This document shows, piece after piece, positions 49,528-59,833 of a stretch of DNA of 64,000 bases. Source of the DNA: Humulus lupulus (lineage: Eukaryota > Streptophyta > Magnoliopsida > Rosales > Cannabaceae). The notes beneath the pieces are model-generated. The model saw only the letters and a program-made list of their open reading frames with translations. It had not been told where the DNA came from and made no database searches. How positions within the stretch are numbered: the stretch's first letter is position 1; each line of letters starts with the position of its first letter. The DNA lies in contig NC_084793.1 in the NCBI RefSeq assembly GCF_963169125.1, forward strand, positions 43,519,578-43,583,577, in the 5' to 3' direction. Both the position numbers and the translations under genes were made by a program.

Positions 49528-49905
49528 TTATTCTTTATTTGAAACATGCATGTGATTGAAAAGCAAAGACTCATGATAATTAATTTCATATTCAACATCA
49601 AATAGTTGTTGCCTCCAAAACAAGTCTTCCTTCTCCGAACATTCAATAAAATATAACTTTAAATCTTTTTGAGCTTGTTCAATATCTTTCAAATCCAAAG
49701 GATTTGTCGAGTATCGTTGGATTACCAGATCTGCCAAGATCATCCTTATTGTACTTCTTTCATGAAAATTTTGCAAGAGGCACGACTGAATATCATCCTG
49801 CAAAGCATGTAAGTCTCCAGTGATGAATCTTTCTTTGCATTTGGAAATGGAATGACGACGAACAATTTCCACCATAAATTTGTTATGCATTATGTTGTGA
49901 CTCAT
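49528..49905 (-). CDS. Hypothetical 125-residue protein
   Basis: A single open frame with charged, probably helical composition (HALQDDIQSCLLQNFHERST; KDIEQAQKDLKLYFIECSEKE). No known domain, signal peptide or membrane segment. A TATA-like box lies about 45 nt upstream of the ATG. It is on the same strand as the two paralogous small genes to its left and similar in size and composition, but I could not align it with them convincingly. It may be a third, more diverged member of the cluster or an unrelated gene remnant. Confidence 0.5.
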   Translation of the reverse strand: MSHNIMHNKFMVEIVRRHSISKCKERFITGDLHALQDDIQSCLLQNFHERSTIRMILADLVIQRYSTNPLDLKDIEQAQKDLKLYFIECSEKEDLFWRQQLFDVEYEINYHESLLFNHMHVSNKE

Positions 49906-50193
49906 CTTGAACTATCAATTTTCAATAATGAATAATGTTGTCACTTATATAGTATGCTTTTATTATTATTCATAATTAACAATGGAATATGAGAGTTCAA
50001 TGCATTTCTCATTAAAATGGTTACATTGATTATAAAGAGATGTAACATGTTCCAACCTATAACAATTAAATATTCAATCGGTAATTTCAAAAATATATTT
50101 ACATATCTAAACAAAAATATATATTTGTTTTTTTTTTTAAAATAAATGTAATTAAGATAGGCTTTTATTATATGTTATCCAAAAAATTGGCAT
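49906..50193. other. AT-rich spacer before element 2
   Basis: AT-rich DNA without a coding frame, apart from the promoter of the preceding gene. It ends where the second Tat element begins. Confidence 0.5.
49945..49953 (-). promoter_or_regulatory. TATA-like box of the 125-residue gene
   Basis: ACTATATAA on the minus strand, about 45 nt upstream of the ATG at 49,905. Confidence 0.5.
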
Positions 50194-50764
50194 TGATGAC
50201 GAGGCAAGTGATCCCTTGACACGTGGCTGACATCTGGAGGAACTTTGCTAGTGTATCGACCAGAAGACGTATTAGAAGCAGTAAGCAGCCCAGTCTTACC
50301 TGCGACCAGTCTGGTCAATGGTTCCGCATGCAATGTAATATTACTGTAAAGATCTTTGTAGATCCCGAATTTAACTCACACAATCTCCTGAATATCCGGT
50401 TATTTAGGAGAGAATATCGGCAACAAATTCATGTAATCCTCCTTGAGCCTATAAATGGAGAAAGATAGCTCAAGGAAGGGACTTTTTGCTTTCGAATTAC
50501 TTGATACTAGAGTAATTCTATCTGAAATATTGTATTGTTCTTCAGAGGTTGGTGAAATTCATTGAACCCTAGTTCTTTGATCACTCCTTTGATTCTTACA
50601 TCAATAACAGCCTAAGTGGGCGTAGGTTATTACCAGATTCTGGGGCCGAACCACTGTAAAATATCGTGTCTTATTATTTTTGTCATTACGTTCTTCTCAA
50701 CACATTAATTCATATCAAGCATATTCTGTCATTACGTGTCAGTTGGCCAAAATCTGGGTCAACA
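50194..50764 (+). repeat. 5' LTR of element 2
   Basis: About 571 bp, starting TGATGACGAGG and ending GGGTCAACA, with a TATA-like CTATAAATGG at 50,449-50,458 and GGGGCCGAACCACTGTAAAATATC near the end. The right end is fixed by the PBS 3 nt later. The left end is inferred from the TG and the imperfect match to the inverse of the right end, because the second LTR is not in the window. Confidence 0.8.
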
Positions 50765-50767
50765 TTC

Positions 50768-50787
50768 TGGCGCTTTCATTGAGAGCT
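50768..50787 (+). promoter_or_regulatory. Primer-binding site of element 2
   Basis: TGGCGCTTTCATTGAGAG, 3 nt after the LTR end. It differs at one base from the site of element 1. Confidence 0.8.
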
Positions 50788-50813
50788 TGATTTATCATTG
50801 TTGAGAAAACCAA

Positions 50814-52820
50814 TGGCGAAAACTGCAAGGAAAGCTGGATAGGCTGCCACCGCTACACTATCAAACCCACCTCCTCCTCCTCCTGCAAGCGTGGCTGAGG
50901 ATGAGCCACATTTAGACTTTGAGGAGGAAGAAATGGATGATGCTATGCTGAAAAGTACCCTGGGAGCGTTGCAGGAAGAGCTGGCTAACCTGGGAGCCAG
51001 TCAAGAGACTGTTGCCAAAGTTATTGCGCGGCAGCAGCAGGAGATTGAACAGCAGCGCGCGGAGTTAAGCGAAAGGCAGGCGGAGATGGACCGCCGCCAG
51101 AGCGAAGCCATGGCAGCCCTCGAGGCAGCCTTGCAATTGGCTAGGAATCAGGCCGCACCTGTCTCGCAGCTTGACCAACCTGTCAATGGGCCACCCCAGA
51201 GGGGTCCTAATCCTAGCCCACCAATAATCCAAGCAGCCTCAGGTGCCCCATGACGATGTTCCACTGGACCCTGAGGCACAGCCACCATCCCCAGCTGCTC
51301 GAGGTAATCCCCCGCAATAGAGGCAGAATAGGGTCGAGCATCATCCTCGTAGTCCTAGACGCCGTAGGGGCAATGAGCCAAACCTACCGAACAGAGGTCA
51401 GTATCCTCCTGGTAACATGAGGAACTCAGAGTTAGGCTCTGCGGTCAGGGGTCCCCCACGGCATGATAATGCCCGGGGACACAACGACCAGCGCAGGCCG
51501 CCCTCTAACGTTCGGGACGTTTCAGCCAGGGATGGAAATCGGGGGAACAGTCGATCCCACCATAGCCAATCGAGGTTCAGAGATGGCCATGGGTATAATG
51601 AGGCCGACTCAGGCAAGGGAAACACTGGTAGGAGGAATGAAGAAAGAGGTAGAGGCGGGAGCCAGATACCTCAAGATGACCAACCCGATGGACGGGATGC
51701 GGGGGGGCAGCCCAGGCAAAATAATGTCTTCAACCGGCTCGGGGGTAGCGAGCAGCGGAGAAGAGAGGAGGATTTGAGAGATGTACTCAACGATCACCGT
51801 GAGCGGCATGGCGAGAACGTCCCCCCAGCAACAGAGGCCACAACCATTCCTGCTGCTGTACATGCCCAGATAGATGCCCTCAACCAGGCAGTGCAACAGC
51901 TGGTCGGGGGAAGGACATCTTATATCGACCACGGTAGGAGGAAAGGCACTCCTTTCGTACAGAGGATAGCTAATGCAGAAACTCCAAGCAAGTTCAAAAT
52001 GCCTACACTTCCAAACTTTGACGGGTACGGAGACCCAGTATCTCATGTCAATAAGTTTGAAATACAAATGGACATTCAGAAAGTGTCCGAAGACGCTCAG
52101 TGCAGGATCTTCCCTGCAACACTTTCACAGGCCGTGTAGGAGTGGTTTTTTAAGTTCCCTCCCGCAAGCATAGTTTCTTGGGAAATGTTCGTAAGGGAGT
52201 TTTACGTACAATTCTATGCAGGTCGTGTGCATCCGACAGAAGCAAACCAGCTGGTTGAAATTCGCCAACAAGATGGAGAATCAGTGAAGGACAACATCCT
52301 GCGCTTTATGCGAGCAGTAGCTGGAGCAAAAATGGTGGGGGACGAAGGAAAAATGATGGCCATAACCGCAGGGGTTAGGCGTCGTTCCCCCTTATGGAAA
52401 AGCCTTCGAAAGGAAGGAGTTAGAACTACCCAGGAATTCTTGGACCGGGTTGATCGTTACATCAAGCTCGAAGATGCCATTGCCGAAGATGGAAAGCCTT
52501 CTGGCAAGGATAAGAAAGCAGCCGAGCCTGCCAAAGCCGCCAATGGGTCCAAACCTAACGGCAATGGCAAAGGCAACGGGAACGGCAGCGGCAATGGCAA
52601 GAATGGTGGAAAACGGTCGTATAACGAGCCTTCCTCCTCCGACAATAAACGAGCGAAGGGTAACCGTTATGAACCATGGTTCACTAACTACACCGCCCTC
52701 ATTGAGTCTCGGGGAGAGGTTTATCAGGCCCCAAGTTCTAGTGTGCCTTATAAAAAACTTGGCCCCATTCGAAAAAGATATTTCGAAGAGGGACACTACC
52801 AAGTTCTGTCGTTACCATAA
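50814..52820 (+). pseudogene. Element 2 gag, broken
   Basis: Starts ATGGCGAAAACTGC and meets a stop nine codons later (50,841). A long coiled coil follows (about 50,960-51,150, heptads rich in E, Q, R). It closes at 51,251, and an Arg/Gly/Asp-rich region runs from 51,417. The retrotransposon-gag domain is at about 51,970-52,470, interrupted by a stop at 52,137 in the segment before EWFFKFPP. After it comes a basic, Gly/Asn-repeat linker (GNGKGNGNGSGNGKNGGK). The frame is lost in the A-run near 52,765, just before the CHHC knuckle, which is read in the next frame (52,807-52,848). Confidence 0.87.
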
Positions 52821-53730
52821 CGACTACAGACATGACACCAACGAATGCAACCAGCTGAAAGACGAAATCGAGTTCCTTATTAGACAAGGACACTTGAGAA
52901 GATACGTACGAGCCTCGGGAAATTCCCAACGAGAAGCTCCGGGTAGCAACGAGCAGGCTCCCACGCGCCAATGCTCGCCACCCTTACAGCCTGCCCCTGT
53001 GACTGGCACATTATTGACCATTTGTGGAGGCCCGCACCTCGCGGGAAATAGTGGAAAGGCCAGGAAACGATATGCTCGCACCCTGTGCCACGACCAGGAC
53101 ATCGAGATGATGACTGTGGAGGATTGTGCACCAAAAAAGGCTCGCTCAGAAGAAGGTGGAATAACCTTCTCTGATGGCGATGCCCAACACGTCCAGTTCC
53201 CGCATTCCGATCCGCTGGTCGTGGATGTCCAAATGGCCAACATGATGGTAAAGAGAGTGCTGGTCGATACAGGAAGTTCAGTGAATATCCTGTATAAGTC
53301 TTCGCTGGAACGCATGAAATTGTCCGTTAAGGACTTGGAGCCTTGCAACCAAACGATATACGACTTCTCTGGGGAAGGACTCGCCCCCGTAGGATTAATC
53401 AGACTACCAGTGACGATAGGTACAACGCTTGCTACCAGGACATTACTCGCTACTTTTGTGGTGGTCGATTGTCCTTCGGCGTACAATGCCGTCATTGGGA
53501 GGCCTATACTGGTTGATCTACGGGTCGTCATCTCTATGTGGCACTTGGCCATGAAGTTCCCAACAGACGCAGGGGTAGGATGCGTGTTGGGGAACCAGAG
53601 GGAAGCCAGGGAGTGCTACAACGCCTTAATCACAAAGGCGAAGAACAGAACGCCAAAGAGCACTACCTCGGATAGGTTGCAGATGGCAGTTGATACACAA
53701 GCCCAATCCAGTGATGGAGTCACCAAATAG
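52800..53730 (+). pseudogene. Element 2 zinc knuckle and aspartic protease
   Basis: After the frameshift, this frame starts with a C-x2-H-x4-H-x4-C knuckle and runs through a spacer to the protease. The active-site motif D-T-G-S-S is intact (Asp at 53,266-53,268), as are the DFSGEGL and PSAYNAVIGRP segments. The domain is therefore better preserved than in element 1. A stop at 53,728 separates it from the RT linker. Confidence 0.87.
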
Positions 53731-55150
53731 GGTGTTGCCCAAAGTGAGGATAGAGATCTAGATCCTCGCTTTGGGGATTTTGGAGAAAATGTTGGACCCG
53801 TCGAGGACCTGGAGGAGGTCCAACTCGACGAAAAAGACCCGACCAGAGTAGTAAAGGTCGGGAAAAACCTAGAGCCCACCACGAAGCATGCACTGGTGAA
53901 ATTTTTGCGAAAGAACCAGGAGGTTTTTGCCTAGTCACACAAAGACATGGTTGGGTGCAATTATCAGCCATGTCCTGAATATAGACAAGACTTTTCCACC
54001 CGTGCAACAAAAGAGAAGGCTGCTCGATAAGGATAGATCGCGAGCCTTAATAGAAGAAGTTGAAAAATTAAAGGAGAATGGGCTCATCAGGGTAGCGTTT
54101 TATCCATCGTGGGTCTCCAATCCAGTGCTGGTCCCCAAGCCTAACGACAAATGGAGAACTAGCGTGGATTTCACAGACCTCAATAAAGCCTGCCCAAAAG
54201 ACTGCTTCCCACTCCCAAGAATCGACCTGCTGGTCAATGCTACTGCAGGACACGAGATCCTCTCATTCATGGATGCATATTCGGGCTACAACCAAATTAG
54301 CATGCATCCCCCCGACGAGGATCACACCAGCTTTCGGACCGATACGGGTTTATACTGTTACAAAGTCATGCCCTTCGGACTGAAAAACGCAGGTGCGACT
54401 TACCAACGGCTAGTCAACCACATGTTTAAGGAGCTGATCGGAGTAAACATGGAGGTATACGTGGACGACATGCTGGTAAAGTCTAGAAAGGCAGAAGGAC
54501 ATGTAAGGGATTTACAAGAGTGCTTTGATGTATTGAACAAATACCAAATGAAGTTAAATCCCCTCAAATGTTCCTTCGGAGTTGGATCAGGGAAGTTTTT
54601 GGGGTTCATTGTAAATTCAAGAGGAATCGAGGCCAACCCCGACAAGATAAAAGCCCTGATCGACATGAAATCGCCAGAAAGGATCAAAGATGTACAAAGT
54701 TTAACCGGGAGAATCGCAGCCCTAAATAGATTTATTTCGAAGTCAACAGACAAGTGCGTCCCTTTCTTCAATCTACTTAGGGGAAATAAGAAGTTTGAAT
54801 GGACAGGAGACTGCGAGTAGGCATTCTAGGCCTTGAAAGCTCGTATGGCATAGCCTCCCATCTTATCAAAACCAATTGAAGGAGAAACTTTGTTTATTTA
54901 CCTGGAAATTACTGAATTTGCTGCTAGTGCAGTGGTGGTGCGAGAAAAAGAAGGCGTACAAAAAGCAGTCTACTATGTTAGCAAGAGACTGATCGGGGCA
55001 AAATTGAGATATCCACCAATTGAGAGGTTAGCATATTGCTTAATCCTGGCCTCTAGGAAGCTGCGCCCTTACTTCCAAGCCCATCCTATCACAGTTTTAA
55101 CTGAACAACCCCTTCGGTAAGTCCTCCAAAAACCAGAGGTGGCTGGGCGA
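53731..55150 (+). pseudogene. Element 2 reverse transcriptase and RNase H, broken
   Basis: A linker with a stop at 53,932 and a frameshift near 53,950 leads into an almost intact RT: KWRTSVDFTDLNKACPKD, MDAYSGYNQI, and the YVDD box at 54,458-54,469. At the RT/RNase H boundary three stops fall within about 35 nt (54,818, 54,827 and 54,851). The RNase H section continues from 54,890 (YLEITEFAASAVVVREKEG, YYVSKRL), with another stop at 55,118. Confidence 0.88.
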
Positions 55151-55194
55151 TTATTAAAATGGGCAGTCGAACTAGGGCAGTTCGATATAACTTA

Positions 55195-55567
55195 TTCACC
55201 GCGAGCAGCAGTAAGGGACAAGTCTTGGCCGATCTTATTGCAGAGTTCACCGAACTCCCAGACAGCGAGAAGTGCAAACAGCCTAGTGCGCCTGAGCCTC
55301 AAGAGAAATCTCCTTCGTGGAAGTTATTCACGGATGGGTCGTCCAACGAATCCCACGCAGGAGCGAGAGTGATAATGATAACGCCGGAAGGGCATCGATT
55401 TCACTGCGCCATTAGGTTCGACTTCACCACATCAAATAATGAAGCTGAATACGAAGCACACCTCGCTGGATTGAGAATGGCGAAAGACATGAGCATAAAG
55501 ACGCTTGATATTTATAGCGATTCCCAGCTGGTGGTGAACCAGCTTCAAGGAGAATATCAAGCGCGAG
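55195..55567 (+). pseudogene. Element 2 archaeal-type RNase H, truncated
   Basis: Reached by a frameshift near 55,210. FTDGSSNESHAG gives the first catalytic Asp (55,333-55,335), and SNNEAEYEAHLAGL and YSDSQLVVNQL follow. The frame runs into the LTR of element 3 after GEYQAR. The same domain in element 1 continues there, so the insertion split the gene. Confidence 0.88.
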
Positions 55568-56569
55568 TGTAATGCCCCAAATTTCCTAATAAGGTTAAGG
55601 ACCTTGGTTAGGAGGCCGGGAGGGCCATAATTGATTTATTATAGTATTTAATGATTCTATGCATGTTTACGTGAATTATATTATTATATGATAGTGGATG
55701 CATGCATAAGGGAGAATTTATTATTATGAGGGTAATTTGGCCACTGTGGGCGTAATTGTATATTTTGGGTGCGTGATTGTGATAATATAGCCACATTATA
55801 AGGTGGATTGGTTCGAGCTTTTCGACATGAGACGATCATGAGATGTAAGTGTTCGGTCTAGTCACAACGGGTCTAAGTTCGGGGCTCGGGGTGAGTCTCA
55901 GGGTGAATTTAATGATTAGAGCATTACCGGGAATTAAAGGGTAATGTGATATGATTTATTGGTATTTGGGAATATTGAGAATAGCGGGAATTGGAGAGCG
56001 TTAATTATAATTAACGATATAGACGGGAAAGGACGGTTTTACCCTCGGGAGCCTTTAGAGGGATTTATTTGGCTTAAGGGCATTATGGTCTTTTGACCTT
56101 AAGGATTTATATGACTTAAAGGCTGTAGAAAATACAGAACTAAAACAGAGCCATCCTCATCCTTTCTTCCTCTCTCTCCCGTACAAACTCTCCTCCATCT
56201 TTCTTCCAAATTTTGAGAGCCATCTTGGGGCTTTGAGCAAGGAAATCAAAGGAGGCAGCTAGGGAACTTGTTTCAGCCATTAAAGGGGATTCAAAACCGT
56301 GTTTGAGGTGAGTTCCAGTTATGAATTTAAAGGCGTGCTCTGTGTTTTAAGCTTTGGTTTTCAGCTTGTGAACCTCTTGTAGAAAGCTGGGATTAATAGA
56401 AGTTTGGGTGATGTTTTCTTTGGGTTTTGATGAGGGAGAGTGGTAGAGTATGTTTGGTGGTTTAATTGGGTGTTAGGTTGTGATTTGAGACAGGTTTGAG
56501 GGACTGGTTCTAAGGGAAAACACAAGGGAAAAAATCTGGGGTGCGTGCTGGTTTTTTCTTGGTCTGGGC

Positions 56570-56690
56570 TGAGCGCCGCGGCACAGATGTGGTGCACCGC
56601 GGCCCTTGGTGTCTGGCAGAGGGGAGCCCTCTCTGTTTGAGGGTGCGCCGCGGCGCAGTAGGGGAGGGCCGCGGCCTTTAAGGCCATTTT
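56570..56690. other. GC-rich CCGCGG-containing patch in the LTR of element 3
   Basis: Three to four copies of a GCGCCGCGGC-like motif within about 120 bp, in an otherwise AT-leaning LTR. The other LTR has the same patch at about 63,230-63,340, with several CG sites changed to TG or CA. Confidence 0.7.
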
Positions 56691-56949
56691 GACCAAAAAC
56701 ATGTTTTTAGCTCGGGGATTCAAGCCATAGGCCTCAGGGTTGAACCTAGTACCCGGTTAAGTGGGGATTGATGTCCCGGAGGCTAGATATTGGTTTGGGA
56801 ACTTATGTTGATCATTTTTATTGATGATACCTTATATTTGGTTATGACTAGGTGACCGCTAAAGGACTGAAAGTTGATCGTTCTCAAGGGTCGTTCTTTT
56901 AATTGTTCTAGCTCGAATCTGAGGTAAGAAAACTGCACCCTGTGTATAT

Positions 56950-57095
56950 GTGACATGCATGGCTGTTATTGATGCATGTTGGTTGATTATTGAGTATGAT
57001 ATGCATGGCTATTCCTGATGCATGTTGGTTGGTAATTAAGCGTGACATGCATGGCTGTTATTGGTGCATGTTGGATTGTTGGATATATTGCATAT
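56950..57095. repeat. 47-51 bp tandem repeat in the LTR of element 3
   Basis: Three copies of a unit containing GACATGCATGGCTGTTATTGATGCATGTTGG. The same three copies are present in the other LTR at about 63,608-63,752, so they predate the insertion. Confidence 0.88.
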
Positions 57096-57279
57096 GATGC
57101 ATGAGAAATATGTGATTAGGACATGCTTTGTATACTGGGTGTGATATCGTTCAGAGCTTGAGCCTCTGTGTTAATGCGTAGTCCTAATTGTATTAATATC
57201 TGTTAAGTAAGCATGCTGAATACCTTGTTTATGGATATTGGACATGTGATATATGTTTGGTGGCATGGCTTACCTGTGT

Positions 57280-57780
57280 ATGGCGCTGACTTATTAGTCA
57301 GAATCGACAATGGTGTCAGATCCGTCTGTGAAGCTGTGACTTATTAGTTAAGTTCACCACGGGCTGAGCACTGATCGTGTTTTACCGACCCAAGGGTCAG
57401 AGGTGGCAGTGCGTTGTGAACGTCGGGCCAAATAAGGATTAGATCTAATCTAGGTCGGCATGGAATGACTCATATGGGGTATTAATGCTGGACCGACCGG
57501 AAGGTCAATGAGAACTGTAAGCGCTCGCCTGGTCTAAGACCAGATGATTTCAGCCAAGGTATATGACCCCGGTGACTGTTTGTCACATGGCTGGGGGACG
57601 CTGTCCTTAGTTACGACTCTAGAGTCGAGAGGATGGTTATGTTGGTGACTAATCACCATGCACCTATCCTAATCAATCTTATGAAGAAACCACTTATCAG
57701 TTAAGCCCTGGTGACCCTATCGTCACATGGCTAGAGGAAGTTGTACCCACTTCTGTGACTTTTAGCTATTGTCACCTATC
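57280..57780. repeat. Diverged short repeats in the LTR of element 3
   Basis: GTGACTTATTAGT-type and GTCACATGGCT-type segments recur (GCTGACTTATTAGTCAGAAT and GCTGTGACTTATTAGTTAAG; CTGTTTGTCACATGGCTGGGGG and CCCTATCGTCACATGGCTAGAGG). No coding frame. Confidence 0.6.
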
Positions 57781-58250
57781 TGTTTTGGACCGTTGGTCCT
57801 GAATGGCTGTTATGATTATTGTTGATATTATGTCATGTTATATTGTGTTTTCTTGCTGGGCTTTGGCTCACGGGTGCTACGTGGTGCAGGTAAAGGCAAG
57901 AGGAAGCTGGACCATCCTTGAGTTGGAGAGCTAAGGTGATGACGTGTACATATGCAGCTGCTCGTCCGCCATGGCCGAGGTTTAAAGTGGAACTAGGGAC
58001 GAGCCCTGTTTTGCCGCTTAGAACGGCCTGTTGTAAATATTTTCTGTAATAAACTCTGAAATTATATTTTTGGGATCCCAATGTATATTTTAAACGTTCT
58101 AGTGAAACATTATCTCCTAACCAAAGTTTTTAATCCCTAAACCGCTAATCATACTTAGTTCACGATTTTGGCCAAATGATTCGGTTAACGAGTTTAGCAC
58201 TGTTTATAAGGCACACCGTAACGGTCCTTGGAGTTTGGGGCTTTACAACT

Positions 58251-58262
58251 CGGTATCAGAGC
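58251..58262 (+). promoter_or_regulatory. Primer-binding site of element 3
   Basis: CGGTATCAGAGC, 3 nt after the LTR. Plant elements primed by initiator Met tRNA have TGGTATCAGAGC, so the site differs at its first base. Confidence 0.85.
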
Positions 58263-58752
58263 GAGCCAAGGTTTATGGTTCCTGAAGACAAGCTGGGCAT
58301 GTATACTCATCACTGAAGATCGCTTCACTCAGGGAATGGTAACTATTTCTGTAGCTATGTGCATAGCTGTTTGTATAAAATGTGAATGCTTTACCTGTAC
58401 ATTGTATCAGGGAGCATGAGATTCTGATAGAGCCTAGCTCTTGACTATATGATTATATGCTCCGTGAATATATATGTATATATGACTGTGATCATATGGT
58501 TACCTGCTCTATGAATATATATATATAATTGTGTTATTTGCATGCTGGGGTTAGAAGCATGGTTTGAGTATTGGAAGAGCAGAGATTACGAGTATGTATG
58601 AATTCCATGGGCATGTTGCAGCACTGCAAGTGGTTTATGATTGTTGTGTGGTAAGGTTTATCCCGTGGGAAAAGCCCATGATATGGTTATTGTGACTAAT
58701 GGGTCAAGTTATTGACTGCAGATTGAATCAGCAGGTTTACTCAAGGCAGATT

Positions 58753-59833
58753 ATGAGGCCTGGTGATAGTTATACAGGGGCTGGGAGTTACAGCCAGGGT
58801 ATCAGTTCTTCGTCTGCATCTTTGAATGTTCAGCAGACGCTTACAGACTTGCAATTATGATTGCAGAGGCAGGAGGAAGAGATCAGGTACTTGAAGTAAC
58901 AACGGAGTCTGTTGGGGAGTACCTCTTCCTTTGCTATGCCAGGGGCGACATCAGTTTCAGCTCAGCCTAGGGTTGAGAATAGATGGGAATTTCACTGTGG
59001 AAGATTCCTAAAGTTTTATCCTCCAATCTTTGAGGGAGGCCTAGATCCATTTAGAGCTGAGCAATGGATGGGCATGATCAGCTCCATTCTTGATAGTATG
59101 GGACTGGTGGGTCACGATAGGGTGATCTGTGCTACATGTGTACTGGGGGATGATGCCCGGACAGGGTGGGAGGTAGTATCCCAGACACGAGACTTAGCTG
59201 TGATGGACTGGAAAGAATTCAGGTAGCTGTTTAATGAGAGGTATTATTGTGACGCAGCTAAGACTGCCAAGATGAATGAGTTTCTGAATCTTGTTCAGGG
59301 TAATGCATCAGTGACCGAGTATGTTACTAAATTTGATGAGTTGGGCCAAGTTTTCCTTAGACATGGTACCCACAGATGTGGCTCGGAAGGAAAGATTTAT
59401 CCAGGGGTTGAATCCTGGAATAGATCAGAGCATTAGAGTTGCCCCAGTGTATGAAGTTTCTACCTATGCTCAGGTGGTAGAGAAGGCTTTTGTTGTTGAG
59501 GGTTTAATAGTTGGGCAGCAGAGTACTGGAGAGCATGGAGCCCAGATAGTGGTACCTCCACTTATTGGAACAAGTAATAAGGAAGGTCGGAAGACATATC
59601 CAGTATGCACTCGGTGCATAAGGCATCACCTTGGAGTATGCCGAGCAAAGGCATGCTTCTTTTGCAGGATGTTTGGACATCGTAAGAAGAATTGCCCAAT
59701 GCGAAAGAAGGGTGAGCTAAAGGGGATGGACAGCTTGATTCCAACTCAAGTGTTTGTTTCGGAGCAGTCGGAGTCCGAGACTGAGACTAGTTCCTCGGGG
59801 ATGACAGGTCAGTCTTCTAGTTCTGAGTTCTGA
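58753..59833 (+). pseudogene. Element 3 gag (chromovirus), broken
   Basis: Reads from an ATG at 58,753, with stops at 58,858 and 58,897 in a short coiled-coil-like segment. The capsid region follows (FEGGLDPFRAEQWM, WKEFR), with a stop at 59,224 and a 1-nt shift near 59,350. The frame then runs through RKERFIQGLNPGI and a Cys-rich stretch to a CCHC zinc knuckle, C-x2-C-x4-H-x4-C, at 59,654-59,695, with a Ser/Glu-rich end. The CTRC..HHLGVCRAKACFFC pattern is typical of plant chromovirus Gag. Confidence 0.87.

Larger units (their letters stand above)
50194..55567 (+). mobile_element. Tat-lineage Ty3/gypsy element 2, 5' part, cut by element 3
   Basis: 5' LTR, PBS, gag, protease, RT, RNase H and the start of an archaeal-type RNase H, in the same order as element 1 and clearly of the same lineage though a different family. 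The sequence stops within the archaeal RNase H at 55,567, where the LTR of element 3 begins. The rest (integrase, 3' LTR) should lie beyond the right edge if it survives. Stops and frameshifts occur in every section. Confidence 0.93.
55568..58247 (+). repeat. 5' LTR of element 3 (2,680 bp)
   Basis: Begins TGTAATGCCCCAAATTTCC and ends GGGGCTTTACA, 3 nt before the PBS. The first 1,787 bp match the copy starting at 62,214, with a few percent of substitutions and small indels by eye (for example TTTGGCCACTG against TTTGGTAATTCGGTCACTG). The minus-strand frame at 56,361-56,723 is an LTR by-product, repeated in part at 63,168-63,380. Confidence 0.94.

Noticed and set aside
52824..53552. 242-codon minus-strand frame over element 2 protease
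   Set aside because: Shadow of the conserved protease frame, which carries the D-T-G-S-S motif on the plus strand.
56361..56723. 120-codon minus-strand frame, also partly at 63,168-63,380
   Set aside because: Inside both LTR copies of element 3, shortened in one of them, no domain.
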